A stretch of 64,000 bases of DNA, taken from assembly GCA_963821235.1 (NCBI GenBank), contig CAWGCS010000001.1, forward strand, positions 2,604,001 through 2,668,000, in the 5' to 3' direction. Made by a program: the position numbers and the translations under genes. The stretch comes from CTSoil-043 sp963821235. GTDB lineage: Bacteria; Chloroflexota; Limnocylindria; Limnocylindrales; CSP1-4. The notes beneath the pieces were generated by a model. It ran no database searches, was not told where the DNA came from, and saw only the letters and a program-made list of their open reading frames with translations. Below are positions 8,136-16,583 of this stretch, piece by piece (positions within the stretch are counted from its first letter, which is position 1; every line of letters begins with the position of its first letter).

Positions 8136-10910
8136 CTACTTGTCGCGGAAGGCGCCGTCGGCCATCGCCGCCTGGGCCGCCGCGAGCCGCGCCACCGGGA
8201 CGCGGAACGGCGAGCAGGAGACGTAGTTGAGGCCGACCTTCTCGCAGTGGTGGATCGACGCGGGGTCGCCGCCGTGCTCGCCGCAGATGCCGACCTTGAG
8301 GTTGGGGCGCGCGGAGCGGCCCTTGTCGACCGCCATCCGCATCTCCTCGACGATCACGTCGTCGAGGGTCTGGAACGGGTTCTCCGGAAGGATGCCATCC
8401 TCGACGTACTTGAGAAGGAAGCCCCCCTCGGCATCGTCGCGGCTGTATCCGAAGGTCATCTGGGTGAGGTCGTTCGTGCCGAAGCTGAAGAACTCGGCGT
8501 GCTCGGCGATCTTGTCCGCGACCCAGACGGCGCGCGGGATCTCGATCATGGTGCCGAACTTGAAGTCGATCTCCTCGCCGGCCGCCTTGACGACCGCCTC
8601 GGCCTCGGCATCGAGCAGGGCGCGCGTCGCGATCAGCTCGTTCACGTGGCCGACGAGCGGGATCATGATCTCCGGCCGGGGATCCTTGCCGGCACGCTTC
8701 ACCGCCACGGCCGCGTTGAGGATGGCGCGCGTCTGGATCTTCACGAAGTCCGGGATCATGAGCCCGAGGCGGCAGCCGCGGAGGCCGAGCATCGGGTTCT
8801 GCTCATGCATCGACTTGATGGTGGCGAGGAGCTCCTTGTCCTCGTCGGTGGCCGCGTCGCCGGCCTTCGTCACCTTGACGAGCTGCTCCTCGAGGTTCGG
8901 GAGGAACTCGTGGAGCGGCGGGTCGATGAGGCGGATGACGACCGGCAGGCCGCTCATCGCCGCGAGGATGCCCTCGAAGTCGCCCTGCTGGAGGACCTCA
9001 AGCTTGGCCATCGCTGCGTCGAACGTGGTGATCGCGTCGAGGTCGTCGGCCGTCAGCTCCTCGCCGGCGGCCGTCTTGGCCTTGGCGCGCGTGGCGACGT
9101 TGGCGACGAGGATGGCGCCGCGCACGATGTCCAGCCGCTCGCCCTCGCGGAACATGTGCTCCGTCCGGCACAGGCCGATGCCCTGGGCACCGTACCCGCG
9201 GGCTTGGGCGGCCTCCTCCGGCTTGTCCGCGTTGGTCCAGATCTGGAGCCGGCGGATCTCGTCGGCCCAGGCCAGGACCTGCTGGAGCTCCGGCTGGTCC
9301 TCGAAGCGGGCCGAGACGGTCGGCAGCGCGCCGAGGAAGACCTCGCCGGTGGAGCCGTCGACGCTGATCCAGTCGCCCTCGGCGAACGAGCTGCCGGAGA
9401 CGGTGCTGCGGGCGCTCTGCGCGCCGTAGTCGACGACGAGCTCGGCGCAGCCGGCGACGCACGGCTTCCCGATCTGGCGGGCGACGACGGCCGCATGGGA
9501 GGTGGCGCCGCCGCGAGCCGTGAGGATCCCCTGGGCGACCGCCATGCCGTGGAAGTCGTCCGGCGACGTCTCGATCCGGACGAGGACGACCTTCTCGCCG
9601 CGGGCGACCCACTCGACCGCGTCGTCGGCGCTGAAGACCGCCCGCCCGACGGCGGCTCCCGGCGAGGCGTTGAGGCCCTTGGCCAGCCGGATGGCCGCCC
9701 TGCGGGCGGTGGGATCGAACTGGTCGCGGAGGAGCTGGTCCACCTGCACCGGCTCGATCCGGCCGACGGCCTCGCGCTTGTCGATGAGGCCCTCGGCGAC
9801 CATGTCCACCGCGATCTTCACGGCGGCGGCGGCGGTGCGCTTCGCCGAGCGCGTCTGGAGCATGTAGAGCTTGCCGCGCTCGATCGTGAACTCCAGGTCC
9901 TGGACGTCCTTGTAGTGACGCTCCAGCTGGCGGCCGATCGCCTGGAACTCGGCGAATGCCGCCGGCATCTCCTCGGCCAGGTGGCTGATCTTGGCGGGGG
10001 TCCGGATCCCGGCCACGACGTCCTCGCCCTGGGCGTTGACGAGGTACTCGCCGTAGAGGACGTCCTCGCCGGTGTTCGGGTCGCGGGTGAAGGCGACCCC
10101 GGTCCCGGAGTCGTCGCCCATGTTGCCGAAGACCATCGTCACGACGTTGACGGCGGTGCCGAGGTCGTGGGCGATCTTCTGGCTGTTGCGATAGTCGTTG
10201 GCGCGCTTGCCGAACCAGGAGGCGAAGACCGCCTTGATGGCCAGGTCGAGCTGCTCGTACGGGTCGGTCGGGAAGTCGCGGCCGGCGTCGGCCCGGACGA
10301 CCTCCTTGAACTCGGCGACCAGCGCCCGCAGGTCCGCGACGGTGAGGTCCGTGTCCTTGGCCCCGTGGCCGTGGGCTTCCTTGCGCGCCTCGAGGGGCTC
10401 GTCGAAGCGCTCGGCCTTCACGCCCAGGACGATCCGCCCGAACATCTGGATGAAGCGCCGGTAGGCGTCCCAGCCGAAGCGCTCGTTGCCGGTCAGGGCG
10501 ATGAGCCCCGTCTGCGTCCCCTCGTTGAGGCCGAGGTTGAGGACGGTGTCCATCATCCCGGGCATCGAGAACTTGGCGCCGGAGCGGACCGAGACGAGGA
10601 GCGGGTTCTGCGAGTCGCCGAAGCCCTTGCCGGTGCGGGCCTCGACCTCGCGGACGGCGACCAGGACGTCGTCCCACAGGCCGGCGGGGAGCTCCTTGCC
10701 GGCATTGAAGTAGTCGTTGCAGGCCTCGGTCGTGATCGTGAAGCCGGGCGGCGTCGGGAGCCCGGCGTTCGTCATCTCGGCGAGCCCGGCGCCCTTGCCT
10801 CCGAGCAGGTCCTTCATGGACCCGTTTCCTTCAGCCCGGCCGTCGCCCCAGGCGTAGATGTAGCGCTTCGCGGCCGCATGGGCACGCGTGGACGGGTTGG
10901 CGTCGGGCAT
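8136..10910 (-). CDS. ppdK: Pyruvate, phosphate dikinase
   Basis: A 924-residue enzyme that interconverts ATP + phosphate + pyruvate with AMP + PPi + phosphoenolpyruvate, in the cytoplasm. The N-terminal ATP-grasp nucleotide domain opens with GGKGAGLAEM. The central swivelling domain has the phospho-His motif GGATSHAAVVAR (near 9490). The C-terminal TIM barrel carries GLCRTEHMF, FGTNDLTQ and the catalytic Cys loop GICGEHGGDP. Length is normal for bacterial and plant forms, so it looks complete. The ATG at 10910 has GGGAGAAC about 8 nt before it. It sits alone between two hairpins. In bacteria the enzyme serves gluconeogenesis from pyruvate or PPi-linked glycolysis; the direction here cannot be told. 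Confidence 0.97.
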   Translation of the reverse strand: MPDANPSTRAHAAAKRYIYAWGDGRAEGNGSMKDLLGGKGAGLAEMTNAGLPTPPGFTITTEACNDYFNAGKELPAGLWDDVLVAVREVEARTGKGFGDSQNPLLVSVRSGAKFSMPGMMDTVLNLGLNEGTQTGLIALTGNERFGWDAYRRFIQMFGRIVLGVKAERFDEPLEARKEAHGHGAKDTDLTVADLRALVAEFKEVVRADAGRDFPTDPYEQLDLAIKAVFASWFGKRANDYRNSQKIAHDLGTAVNVVTMVFGNMGDDSGTGVAFTRDPNTGEDVLYGEYLVNAQGEDVVAGIRTPAKISHLAEEMPAAFAEFQAIGRQLERHYKDVQDLEFTIERGKLYMLQTRSAKRTAAAAVKIAVDMVAEGLIDKREAVGRIEPVQVDQLLRDQFDPTARRAAIRLAKGLNASPGAAVGRAVFSADDAVEWVARGEKVVLVRIETSPDDFHGMAVAQGILTARGGATSHAAVVARQIGKPCVAGCAELVVDYGAQSARSTVSGSSFAEGDWISVDGSTGEVFLGALPTVSARFEDQPELQQVLAWADEIRRLQIWTNADKPEEAAQARGYGAQGIGLCRTEHMFREGERLDIVRGAILVANVATRAKAKTAAGEELTADDLDAITTFDAAMAKLEVLQQGDFEGILAAMSGLPVVIRLIDPPLHEFLPNLEEQLVKVTKAGDAATDEDKELLATIKSMHEQNPMLGLRGCRLGLMIPDFVKIQTRAILNAAVAVKRAGKDPRPEIMIPLVGHVNELIATRALLDAEAEAVVKAAGEEIDFKFGTMIEIPRAVWVADKIAEHAEFFSFGTNDLTQMTFGYSRDDAEGGFLLKYVEDGILPENPFQTLDDVIVEEMRMAVDKGRSARPNLKVGICGEHGGDPASIHHCEKVGLNYVSCSPFRVPVARLAAAQAAMADGAFRDK

Positions 10911-10936
10911 GGGGCGGGTTCTCCCTGTGTGCTCAG

Positions 10937-10983
10937 GCGGGGCAGGATCGGCCCCGCGGATGGTCAGGCTTGCGTCCGCGGGG
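10937..10983 (-). other. Two mutually exclusive hairpins in the ppdK leader
   Basis: GCGGGGC (10937-10943) can pair with GCCCCGC (10951-10957), and CCCCGCGGA (10952-10960) can pair with TCCGCGGGG (10975-10983). The two stems share 10952-10957, so only one can form. Together they cover most of the region between the candidate ppdK transcription start and its ribosome site. An attenuator-like role is possible; chance pairing in GC-rich DNA is the alternative. Confidence 0.3.
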
Positions 10984-10989
10984 ATTGTA
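10984..10989 (-). promoter_or_regulatory. Candidate -10 box (TACAAT) for ppdK
   Basis: TACAAT on the minus strand differs from the consensus by one base and stands out in GC-rich surroundings. It would start transcription near 10977, giving a leader of about 65 nt. No clear -35 is seen. Confidence 0.45.
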
Positions 10990-11108
10990 CCGTCCGCTCC
11001 CCCGCAGCCGGCGGACCGGTCGGCCCCTGATCGGGGGCCGGAGCGCCCGCCGTGACCGCGAGACCGTCCGCCGCTCGTGCCGGCCCGCGCCCCCGGGCGC
11101 CCCCGGGC

Positions 11109-11114
11109 TACACT
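11109..11114 (+). promoter_or_regulatory. Candidate -10 box (TACACT) for the reductase gene
   Basis: GCTACACTCGTCGG here nearly matches the sequence before cdaA (GCTACACTCGCCGG). It lies 56 nt before the start codon of the ferredoxin-NADP reductase-like gene. No good -35 is seen. Confidence 0.4.
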
Positions 11115-11170
11115 CGTCGGGCTCCGGCGCCAGCGTGGGCGCCGGCCGCAGCGAGGAGACGGCCCGCCCC

Positions 11171-11989
11171 ATGATCCAGCTTCCCGAGGACACCCGGGTC
11201 ATCGCCGAGGAGGCGACCCAGTACAACGCCACCCTCGTGCGGCGGGTGGACCACACGGCCGACCTCGCCTCGTTCTGGGTGAAGCTGGACGGCGACCCCA
11301 TCCCGTTCGAGGCCGGCCAGTACATGACGATCGGCGTCTTGGCCGACGACAAGCTCTGGCAGCGCCCCTACTCGGTCGCCTCCGGGCCGTCGGTCGCCGG
11401 GACGGAGGGCTACGAGCTCTACGTCCGGCTCGTCCCGATCATCCGCTTCACGACGCTGCTGTGGCGGCTCCAGCCGGGGGCCCGGATGCGGATGATTGGG
11501 CCCAAGGGCAAGTTCATGCTGGAGCCCGACGACCGGCGGACGCACCTGTACGTCTCCACAGGCACTGGCCTGGCCCCGTTCGTCTCCATGATCCGGGAGA
11601 CGCAGGCCGCGGGCCATCCCCGCCGGACCGTCGTCCTCCACGGCGTGTCGCACGCTTCCGACCTCGGCTACCGGAAGCTCCTGGAGGGGCTGGAGGCCGG
11701 CGGCTCCTACCCCCTGCGCTACGTCCCGACCGTCTCCCGGCCCGGGGACCCGCGGAACGCCGGCTGGGCCGGCCGGACCGGGCGAGTGGAGCAGGTCGTC
11801 GGCGCCGTCTGCCACGACCTGGGCCTGCGCGCCGACCGGACCGTCGTCTACATCTGCGGCAACCCGGAGATGATCCTCAACGTCGAGCGCGTCCTCATGG
11901 ATCGCGGCTTCCCCGAGTTCCACGTGAAGAAGGAGCTGTACTGGCCGAAGGGCAAGGCGCCCGGCCCGGAGGGCGCGCCCGCCGGCTGA
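11171..11989 (+). CDS. Ferredoxin-NADP reductase-like FAD oxidoreductase
   Basis: A 272-residue flavoprotein of the FNR superfamily. The FAD-binding barrel carries the RPYSVAS motif, the NAD(P)-binding half has GTGLAPFVSMIRE, and YICGNPEMI is the usual C-terminal pyridine-nucleotide contact. No iron-sulfur cysteine set is present. Such proteins pass electrons between NADPH and ferredoxin or flavodoxin. The ATG at 11171 has GAGGAGAC about 11 nt upstream. It precedes the NfnA/NfnB-like pair on the same strand, but a structured 149-nt gap separates them. A role in balancing ferredoxin and NAD(P)H pools fits the neighbourhood (inference). Other members of the superfamily, such as flavohaemoprotein-type reductases, are less likely. 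Confidence 0.9.
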   Translation: MIQLPEDTRVIAEEATQYNATLVRRVDHTADLASFWVKLDGDPIPFEAGQYMTIGVLADDKLWQRPYSVASGPSVAGTEGYELYVRLVPIIRFTTLLWRLQPGARMRMIGPKGKFMLEPDDRRTHLYVSTGTGLAPFVSMIRETQAAGHPRRTVVLHGVSHASDLGYRKLLEGLEAGGSYPLRYVPTVSRPGDPRNAGWAGRTGRVEQVVGAVCHDLGLRADRTVVYICGNPEMILNVERVLMDRGFPEFHVKKELYWPKGKAPGPEGAPAG

Positions 11990-12012
11990 GGCTCGCGGCC
12001 GGTGAGCGGGGC

Positions 12013-12057
12013 GAACGGCCCGTGGCGGTCACGGGCGCAAGGGGCCGTTCGGCCCCT
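12013..12057 (+). other. Competing hairpins between the reductase gene and the nfnA-like gene
   Basis: Three stems are possible: GAACGGCCC (12013-12021) with GGGCCGTTC (12042-12050); CCCGTG (12019-12024) with CACGGG (12030-12035); and AGGGGCC (12040-12046) with GGCCCCT (12051-12057). The first excludes the other two. The last looks like a terminator stem without a T-run. This could be plain termination after the reductase gene or attenuation before the next two genes. Confidence 0.4.
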
Positions 12058-12063
12058 CAACAT

Positions 12064-12079
12064 ATGCGCCGTGGCGCAT
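12064..12079. promoter_or_regulatory. 16-bp palindrome upstream of the nfnA-like gene
   Basis: ATGCGCC-GT-GGCGCAT is a perfect inverted repeat with a 2-nt centre, 60 nt before the nfnA-like start codon. Its size suits a dimeric repressor site or a short hairpin; no regulator gene is adjacent. Confidence 0.3.
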
Positions 12080-12138
12080 GGGTCGCGCGCGCGAGGGCGC
12101 CACGATAGATGGTGATCGAAGCCGTCCCTGGAGTTGTC

Positions 12139-13079
12139 ATGCACGCCGTCCTGGAGAAAGCCCAGCTCTCGCCCAACGTCACGCGCCTCGTCATCGAGGC
12201 GCCGCGCATCGCCCAGATCCGCAGGCCGGGGCAGTTCGTGATCGTCCATCGCGCCCCCGGCGCCGAGCGGATCCCGCTCACGATCGCCGACGCGGACCCC
12301 GAGAAGGGCACGATCACCCTCGTCATCCAGGCGGTCGGCAAGAGCACCGAGGACCTCGTCGCCCTCGAGGTCGGCGAGGGCATCCAGGACGTGGCAGGTC
12401 CCCTGGGACGGGAGACCGAGCTGATCGAGGCCGGGCACGCCGTCTGCGTGGGCGGCGGCGTGGGCACCGCGGTCGTCCACCCCATCGCCCTCGGCCTCGC
12501 CCGCCGGGGCGTCACGGTCACCAGCGTGATCGGCGGTCGGTCCCGGGAATGGGTCATCTTCGAGGACGAGCTGCGGCGGGCCGGCGAGGTCGTCACCTGC
12601 ACGGACGACGGCAGCTACGGCCGCCACGGCTTCGTCACCGAGGCCCTCAAGGACCTCATCGAGGCCGGCGGCGTCGACGCCGTCTACGCGGTCGGGCCCG
12701 TCCCGATGATGCGGGCCGTGGCCGAGGTCACGCGGCCATTCGGGGTGCCGACGTTCGCCTCGCTCAACGCGATCATGCTCGACGGGACCGGGATGTGCGG
12801 AGGCTGCCGCGTCCAGGTGGGGGAAGGACCGTCTACGCCTGCGTCGACGGCCCGGAGTTCGACGCCCACCAGGTCGACTTCCGCGAGCTGGCCGACCGCC
12901 TGGGCACGTACCGCGAGTTCGAGGCGCACGCCCTCGAGGTGGCCCATCGCAGGGCCGCCGACAAGGAGGCGGCCGAGGCGCCGCTCCACGCCCCGACCGG
13001 GAGCTGCCTGATCCCGGCGCTTGCGAGTGCGGCCGAGCAGCAGGAGGCGGCCGCGGTCGCCGAGGAGGTCCGCGCGTGA
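12139..13079 (+). CDS. NfnA/SudB-like FAD and [2Fe-2S] subunit, apparent frameshift
   Basis: The start ATG at 12139 has GGAG 5 nt before it. The product has an FNR-type FAD barrel (GQFVIVHR, RIPLTIAD), an NAD(P) loop (CVGGGVGTAVV) and a C-terminal [2Fe-2S] site beginning at C220 and C223 (GMCGGC). The frame then fails: after 12823 the family continuation (TVYACVDGPEFD) is found in another frame and runs to the stop at 13079. Adding one G to the G run at 12819-12823 gives VQVGGRTVYACVDG, restores C-x2-C-x11-C and yields 313 residues. Uncorrected, the protein ends near 13011 with an unrelated Arg/Pro/Ser-rich tail. The gene overlaps the next by 4 nt (GTGA). With NfnB-like partners this subunit takes part in transhydrogenation linked to ferredoxin, or in sulfide dehydrogenase. 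Sequencing error is likelier than a true pseudogene. Confidence 0.85.
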
Positions 13080-14608
13080 CCGACCAGCCGAACCCCGCCC
13101 CCGAGCCGGGGGCCCCGGGCGCGTCCCACGGCGACTCGGCGTTCCAGCCGGCCTTCGACCACCCGCTCACGCCCAAGGAGCGGATGACCATCGAGCGGAC
13201 CCACATGCCGGAGCAGGATGCCATCCTGCGCGCGGCGAACTTCCGCGAGGTCAACCTCGGCTACACCGAGCAGCTGGCCGTCCTGGAGGCAGAGCGCTGC
13301 CTCCAGTGCAAGAACCCCGTCTGCATCGACGGCTGCCCCGTGCGGGTCAACATCCCCCGCTTCATCGAGCTCCTGCGGACCGGCGACATGACCGGCGCCG
13401 CGGCGTCACTCCTCGACGACAACGCGCTGCCCTGCGTCACGGGCCGGGTCTGCCCCCAGGAGATCCAGTGCGAGGGCCGCTGCGTGCGGGCCAAGAAGGG
13501 GACCCCAGTGGCCATCGGCGCCCTGGAGCGCTACGTCGCCGACTGGGCGATGGCCCATCCGGCCGTGCCTGCGCACCCGGCGTCCGCGGACAGCAAGGTC
13601 GCCATCGTCGGCTCCGGCCCCGCCGGCCTGACGGCCGCGGGCGAGCTGGCCAAGCTCGGCCACGACGTGACCGTCTTCGAGGCGTTCCACTCCCCCGGCG
13701 GGGTCCTCGTCTACGGGATCCCGGAGTTCCGCCTGCCCAAGGACATCGTCCAGCAGGAGGTCGACCGCCTGAAGGCGAACGGCGTGAGGATCGAGACGAA
13801 CGCGATCATCGGCCGGACCTACACCCTCCGCGAGCTGCGCGAGCGGTTCGCCGCGGTCTACCTCGCCGTGGGCGCCGGCCTGCCTGTCTTCATGAACGTC
13901 CCGGGCGAGAACTTCAAGGGCGTCTACTCGGCCAACGAGTACCTGACCCGGGTCAACCTCATGGGTGCCTGGAACCCTGAGTCCGACACGCCGGTCCTGC
14001 GCGGCCACCGGGTGGTGGTCGTGGGCGGCGGCAACGTCGCCATCGACGCCGTGCGGACGGCGAAGCGCCTCGGCGCCGACGAGGCGACGATCGTCTACCG
14101 GCGCGGCAAGGCGGAGCTCCCGGCGCGCGTCGAGGAGGTCCACCACGCCGAGCAGGAGGGCATCCGCTTCGAGCTCCAGGTGGCGCCGATCGAGGTCCTC
14201 GCCGACGAGAACCGCTGGGTCACCGGCATCCGCTGCATCCGGATGGAGCTCGGCGAGCCGGACGCCTCCGGCCGGCGCCGGCCGATCCCCATCGAAGGCT
14301 CGGAGTTCGTCATCGAGTGCGAGATGGTCGTGGTGGCCATCGGCACGAAGGCGAACCCGCTCCTGACCGCATCGGAGCCAGACCTCGAGATCAGCACCTG
14401 GGGCTACGTCGTCACGGACGAGTTCGGCCTGTCGTCGATCCCCGGCGTCTTCGCCGGCGGCGACATCGTCCGCGGCGCGGCGACGGTCATCCTGGCCATG
14501 GGCGACGGCAAGCGCTCGGCCCACGCGATGGACGCCTGGCTGCGCGGCGAGTACCCGCCCCCGGCCGAGTCGCGCGCCGGCGAGCCGGCCGCGGCGGCGG
14601 CGGAGTAG
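13076..14608 (+). CDS. NfnB/GltD-like NAD(P)-dependent iron-sulfur flavoprotein
   Basis: A 510-residue protein. The N-terminus binds two [4Fe-4S] clusters through cysteines C75, C78, C83, C87 (CLQCKNPVC, GCPV) and C120, C126, C132, C136 (CVTGRVC, CEGRC). An FAD site follows (GSGPAGLTAAGEL, about 179-191), then an NADPH site (VVGGGNVAIDA) and a closing GDIVRGAATV motif. The GTG start overlaps the previous TGA. The size and position next to an NfnA-like gene fit NfnB of NADH-dependent ferredoxin:NADP oxidoreductase, or SudA. The same architecture is often labelled glutamate synthase small chain, but no glutamate synthase large chain is present here. I favour the Nfn/Sud reading. Confidence 0.9.
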   Translation: MTDQPNPAPEPGAPGASHGDSAFQPAFDHPLTPKERMTIERTHMPEQDAILRAANFREVNLGYTEQLAVLEAERCLQCKNPVCIDGCPVRVNIPRFIELLRTGDMTGAAASLLDDNALPCVTGRVCPQEIQCEGRCVRAKKGTPVAIGALERYVADWAMAHPAVPAHPASADSKVAIVGSGPAGLTAAGELAKLGHDVTVFEAFHSPGGVLVYGIPEFRLPKDIVQQEVDRLKANGVRIETNAIIGRTYTLRELRERFAAVYLAVGAGLPVFMNVPGENFKGVYSANEYLTRVNLMGAWNPESDTPVLRGHRVVVVGGGNVAIDAVRTAKRLGADEATIVYRRGKAELPARVEEVHHAEQEGIRFELQVAPIEVLADENRWVTGIRCIRMELGEPDASGRRRPIPIEGSEFVIECEMVVVAIGTKANPLLTASEPDLEISTWGYVVTDEFGLSSIPGVFAGGDIVRGAATVILAMGDGKRSAHAMDAWLRGEYPPPAESRAGEPAAAAAE

Positions 14609-14614
14609 CAGGCC

Positions 14615-14640
14615 GGCCGCGGCGCACTCGCCGCCCGGCC
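14615..14640. terminator. Hairpin between convergent nfnB-like and glyS genes
   Basis: GCGGCG (14619-14624), a 4-nt loop and CGCCGC (14629-14634) form a stem extended by outer GGCC/GGCC pairing with a small bulge. It occupies the 45-nt space between two gene ends. Confidence 0.5.
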
Positions 14641-14653
14641 GCGTGACTGGTCG

Positions 14654-16069
14654 CTAGAGCCCGGCGGGCCGCGCGGCCTCCAGCCTGTCCGCGATGTAGC
14701 TGGTGACCTGGTCGGCGCCGATGCGCTCCTGGGTCATCGCGTCGCGGTCGCGGACGGTCACGTTGCCGTCCTCGAGCGAGTCCACGTCCACCGTCACGCA
14801 CCATGGCGTCCCGATCTCGTCCTGGCGCCGGTAGAGCTTGCCGATGGCGGCGGTGTCGTCGTAGACCGCCATGGTGTGGCGCTTGAGGTCGTCCTTGATG
14901 CGGTGGCACATCTCGACGATCTCGCCCCGCTTCTTGAGGAGCGGAAGGACGGCGACCTTGTAGGGGGCGAGGTCGGGGTGGAGCCCCAGGACCACCCGCT
15001 TCTCGCCGCGGACTTCCTCCTCGCGGTAGGCGTCGATGAGGAAGGTGAACGCCGCTCGGTCGGCGCCGGCGGACGTCTCGATGATCCAGGGGATGTAGTG
15101 CTCCTCGGTCGCCGGGTCGAAGTACTCCAGGTTCTCGCCGGATTCCTTGGAATGCCGGCCGAGGTCCCAGTCGCCGCGGTTGTGGATCCCCTCGAGCTCC
15201 TTCCAGCCGAAGGGGAAGCGGTACTCGACGTCGATCGCCTTCTTGGCATAGTGGGCCAGCTCGTCGGGACGGTGCTCCCGGAAGCGGAGGCGCTCGGGGG
15301 TGACGCCGTAGGCCTCGTACCAGGCCCGCCGGCGCGGGAGCCAGGCCTCGAAGTGCTCCGCCGCCGTCTCCGGCCGGACGAAGTACTGCATCTCCATCTG
15401 CTCGAACTCGCGCATCCGGAAGACGAAGTTGCCGGGGCTGATCTCGTTGCGGAAGGCCTTGCCGACCTGGGCAATCCCGAAGGGGATCTTCTTGCGGGCC
15501 GTGTCTCGGACGTTGCGGTAGTTGACATAGATGCCCTGGGCCGTCTCGGGGCGCAGGTAGACGACGGCGGCCTCGTCCTCGACCGGGCCGAGGAAGGTCT
15601 TGAGCATCAGGTTGAAGCGGCGCGGCGCGCCGAGGGGGCCCCCGTCGTTCGGGCAGGCGAGCCCGAGGCGGGCCACGATCCCCGGGTCGAGGAGCTCCTT
15701 GGGCCCGAGGTCCTCCGTGCCGGGGAACTCGTCGACGCGGTAGCGGCGCCGGCAGGTCCCGCATTCGACCATCGGGTCGTTGAACTCGGCGACGTGTCCG
15801 GAGGTCACCCAGATCTGGGGGTGCATGAGGATTCCGGAGTCGAGCCCGACGACGTCGTCCCGGACCTGGACCATGGCCCGCCACCAGGCGCGCTTGACGT
15901 TGTTCTTCAGCTCCACGCCGAGGGGCCCGTAGTCCCACACGGCGTTGATGCCGCCGTAGATCTCCGACGAGGGGAAGATGAAGCCGCGGCGCTTGCTGAG
16001 GCTGACGATCGTCTCGAGATCGCGGACGGCCGGGGCGACGGCGTTCGGGTCGGGGGTCGGTTCGGACAC
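14654..16069 (-). CDS. glyS: Glycyl-tRNA synthetase, alpha2 type
   Basis: A 471-residue class II aminoacyl-tRNA synthetase charging tRNA-Gly. It begins with the typical ETIVSLSKRRGFIFPSSEIYGG segment, read here in two parts (ETIVSLSKRRG, then FIFPSSEIYGG), followed by WDYGPLG, a Cys-containing insertion (VECGTCRRRY, ACPND), the class II motif FRNEISPGNF and a C-terminal anticodon-binding domain (KDDLKRHTMAVYDD). Length matches the homodimeric form found in archaea, eukaryotes and many bacteria, not the alpha/beta tetramer. I chose GTG at 16069 because GGAG precedes it by 9 nt; a GTG five codons earlier is the alternative. No T-box-like leader is apparent. Confidence 0.95.
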   Translation of the reverse strand: MSEPTPDPNAVAPAVRDLETIVSLSKRRGFIFPSSEIYGGINAVWDYGPLGVELKNNVKRAWWRAMVQVRDDVVGLDSGILMHPQIWVTSGHVAEFNDPMVECGTCRRRYRVDEFPGTEDLGPKELLDPGIVARLGLACPNDGGPLGAPRRFNLMLKTFLGPVEDEAAVVYLRPETAQGIYVNYRNVRDTARKKIPFGIAQVGKAFRNEISPGNFVFRMREFEQMEMQYFVRPETAAEHFEAWLPRRRAWYEAYGVTPERLRFREHRPDELAHYAKKAIDVEYRFPFGWKELEGIHNRGDWDLGRHSKESGENLEYFDPATEEHYIPWIIETSAGADRAAFTFLIDAYREEEVRGEKRVVLGLHPDLAPYKVAVLPLLKKRGEIVEMCHRIKDDLKRHTMAVYDDTAAIGKLYRRQDEIGTPWCVTVDVDSLEDGNVTVRDRDAMTQERIGADQVTSYIADRLEAARPAGL

Positions 16070-16130
16070 GGGGTTCGGCTCCACGGTGGGCCCGCGCGTG
16101 GCAGGCGCGGGCGGGAGGCTTGGTGGGCGG

Positions 16131-16136
16131 ATCGTA
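16131..16136 (-). promoter_or_regulatory. Candidate -10 box (TACGAT) for glyS
   Basis: TACGAT on the minus strand lies about 60 nt before the glyS start, in the 94-nt gap after the split-barrel gene. No clear -35. Confidence 0.3.
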
Positions 16137-16163
16137 GCAGACGGCCGACCGGCCGCCGGGCCC

Positions 16164-16583
16164 CTACCAGACCCGGGCGCGGGTGACGCGCACTCGGATC
16201 TCGACCGGGTAGTCGACGAGCATGCTCTCCATCGTCCAGCCGAACGCGGCCAGCTTCTTGGCGTACTTCTCGAGGTAGCGGCCCGGCACGTCCGCCACCG
16301 TGGCGCGCTCGCGGACGATCCGCGCCTCGCCCTCCAGCGAGACGACGTCGTCGCCGTCCCCGTCGACATCCAGGTTGGCCGCCACCAGCGGGTTGGCCCG
16401 CACGTTCGCCGCGCGTGGCGTGTCTGCCCGGCTGTAGAGGAGGAGCTCGTCACCCTCCCACAGGAACCAGACGGGCGACGCCTGCGGCTGGCCGGCGGGG
16501 GTCACCGTGGTCAGCCAGATGACGGTCTCGTCGCGCAGGCGGGCGAGGGCGCGGGCGCCGGCCTCGGTCGATCCATCGATCAT
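16164..16583 (-). CDS. PPOX-class (split-barrel) F420- or FMN-dependent protein
   Basis: A 139-residue single-domain protein of the pyridoxamine 5'-phosphate oxidase-like split-barrel fold. Family signs are the N-terminal VIWLTTVTPAGQPQASPVWFLW strand pair, read as VIWLTTVTPAG and QPQASPVWFLW, then LLLYSR, KxxNVRxNP-like spacing (AANVRANPLVAANLD), EGEARIV and a C-terminal YPVEIRVRVTRARVW strand. Relatives bind F420 or FMN and reduce small substrates, but the substrate is unknown. The ATG at 16583 has GGAGG 6 nt upstream and overlaps the recO stop (ATGA), so it is co-transcribed with recO. If it truly uses F420, the organism must make F420; nothing here tests that. Confidence 0.85.
   Translation of the reverse strand: MIDGSTEAGARALARLRDETVIWLTTVTPAGQPQASPVWFLWEGDELLLYSRADTPRAANVRANPLVAANLDVDGDGDDVVSLEGEARIVRERATVADVPGRYLEKYAKKLAAFGWTMESMLVDYPVEIRVRVTRARVW

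Noticed and set aside
8247..11030. Very long open frame antisense to ppdK
   Set aside because: GC-rich codon use opens the antisense frame; it has no known domain, and the sense strand encodes an intact conserved enzyme.
13076..14608. Glutamate synthase small subunit
   Set aside because: The domain layout is shared, but no large subunit is nearby and an NfnA/SudB-like gene is directly coupled, so Nfn/Sud is the better call.
16070..16163. T-box riboswitch upstream of glyS
   Set aside because: The gap is under 100 nt, no T-box-like AGGGTGG core or large stem I is present.
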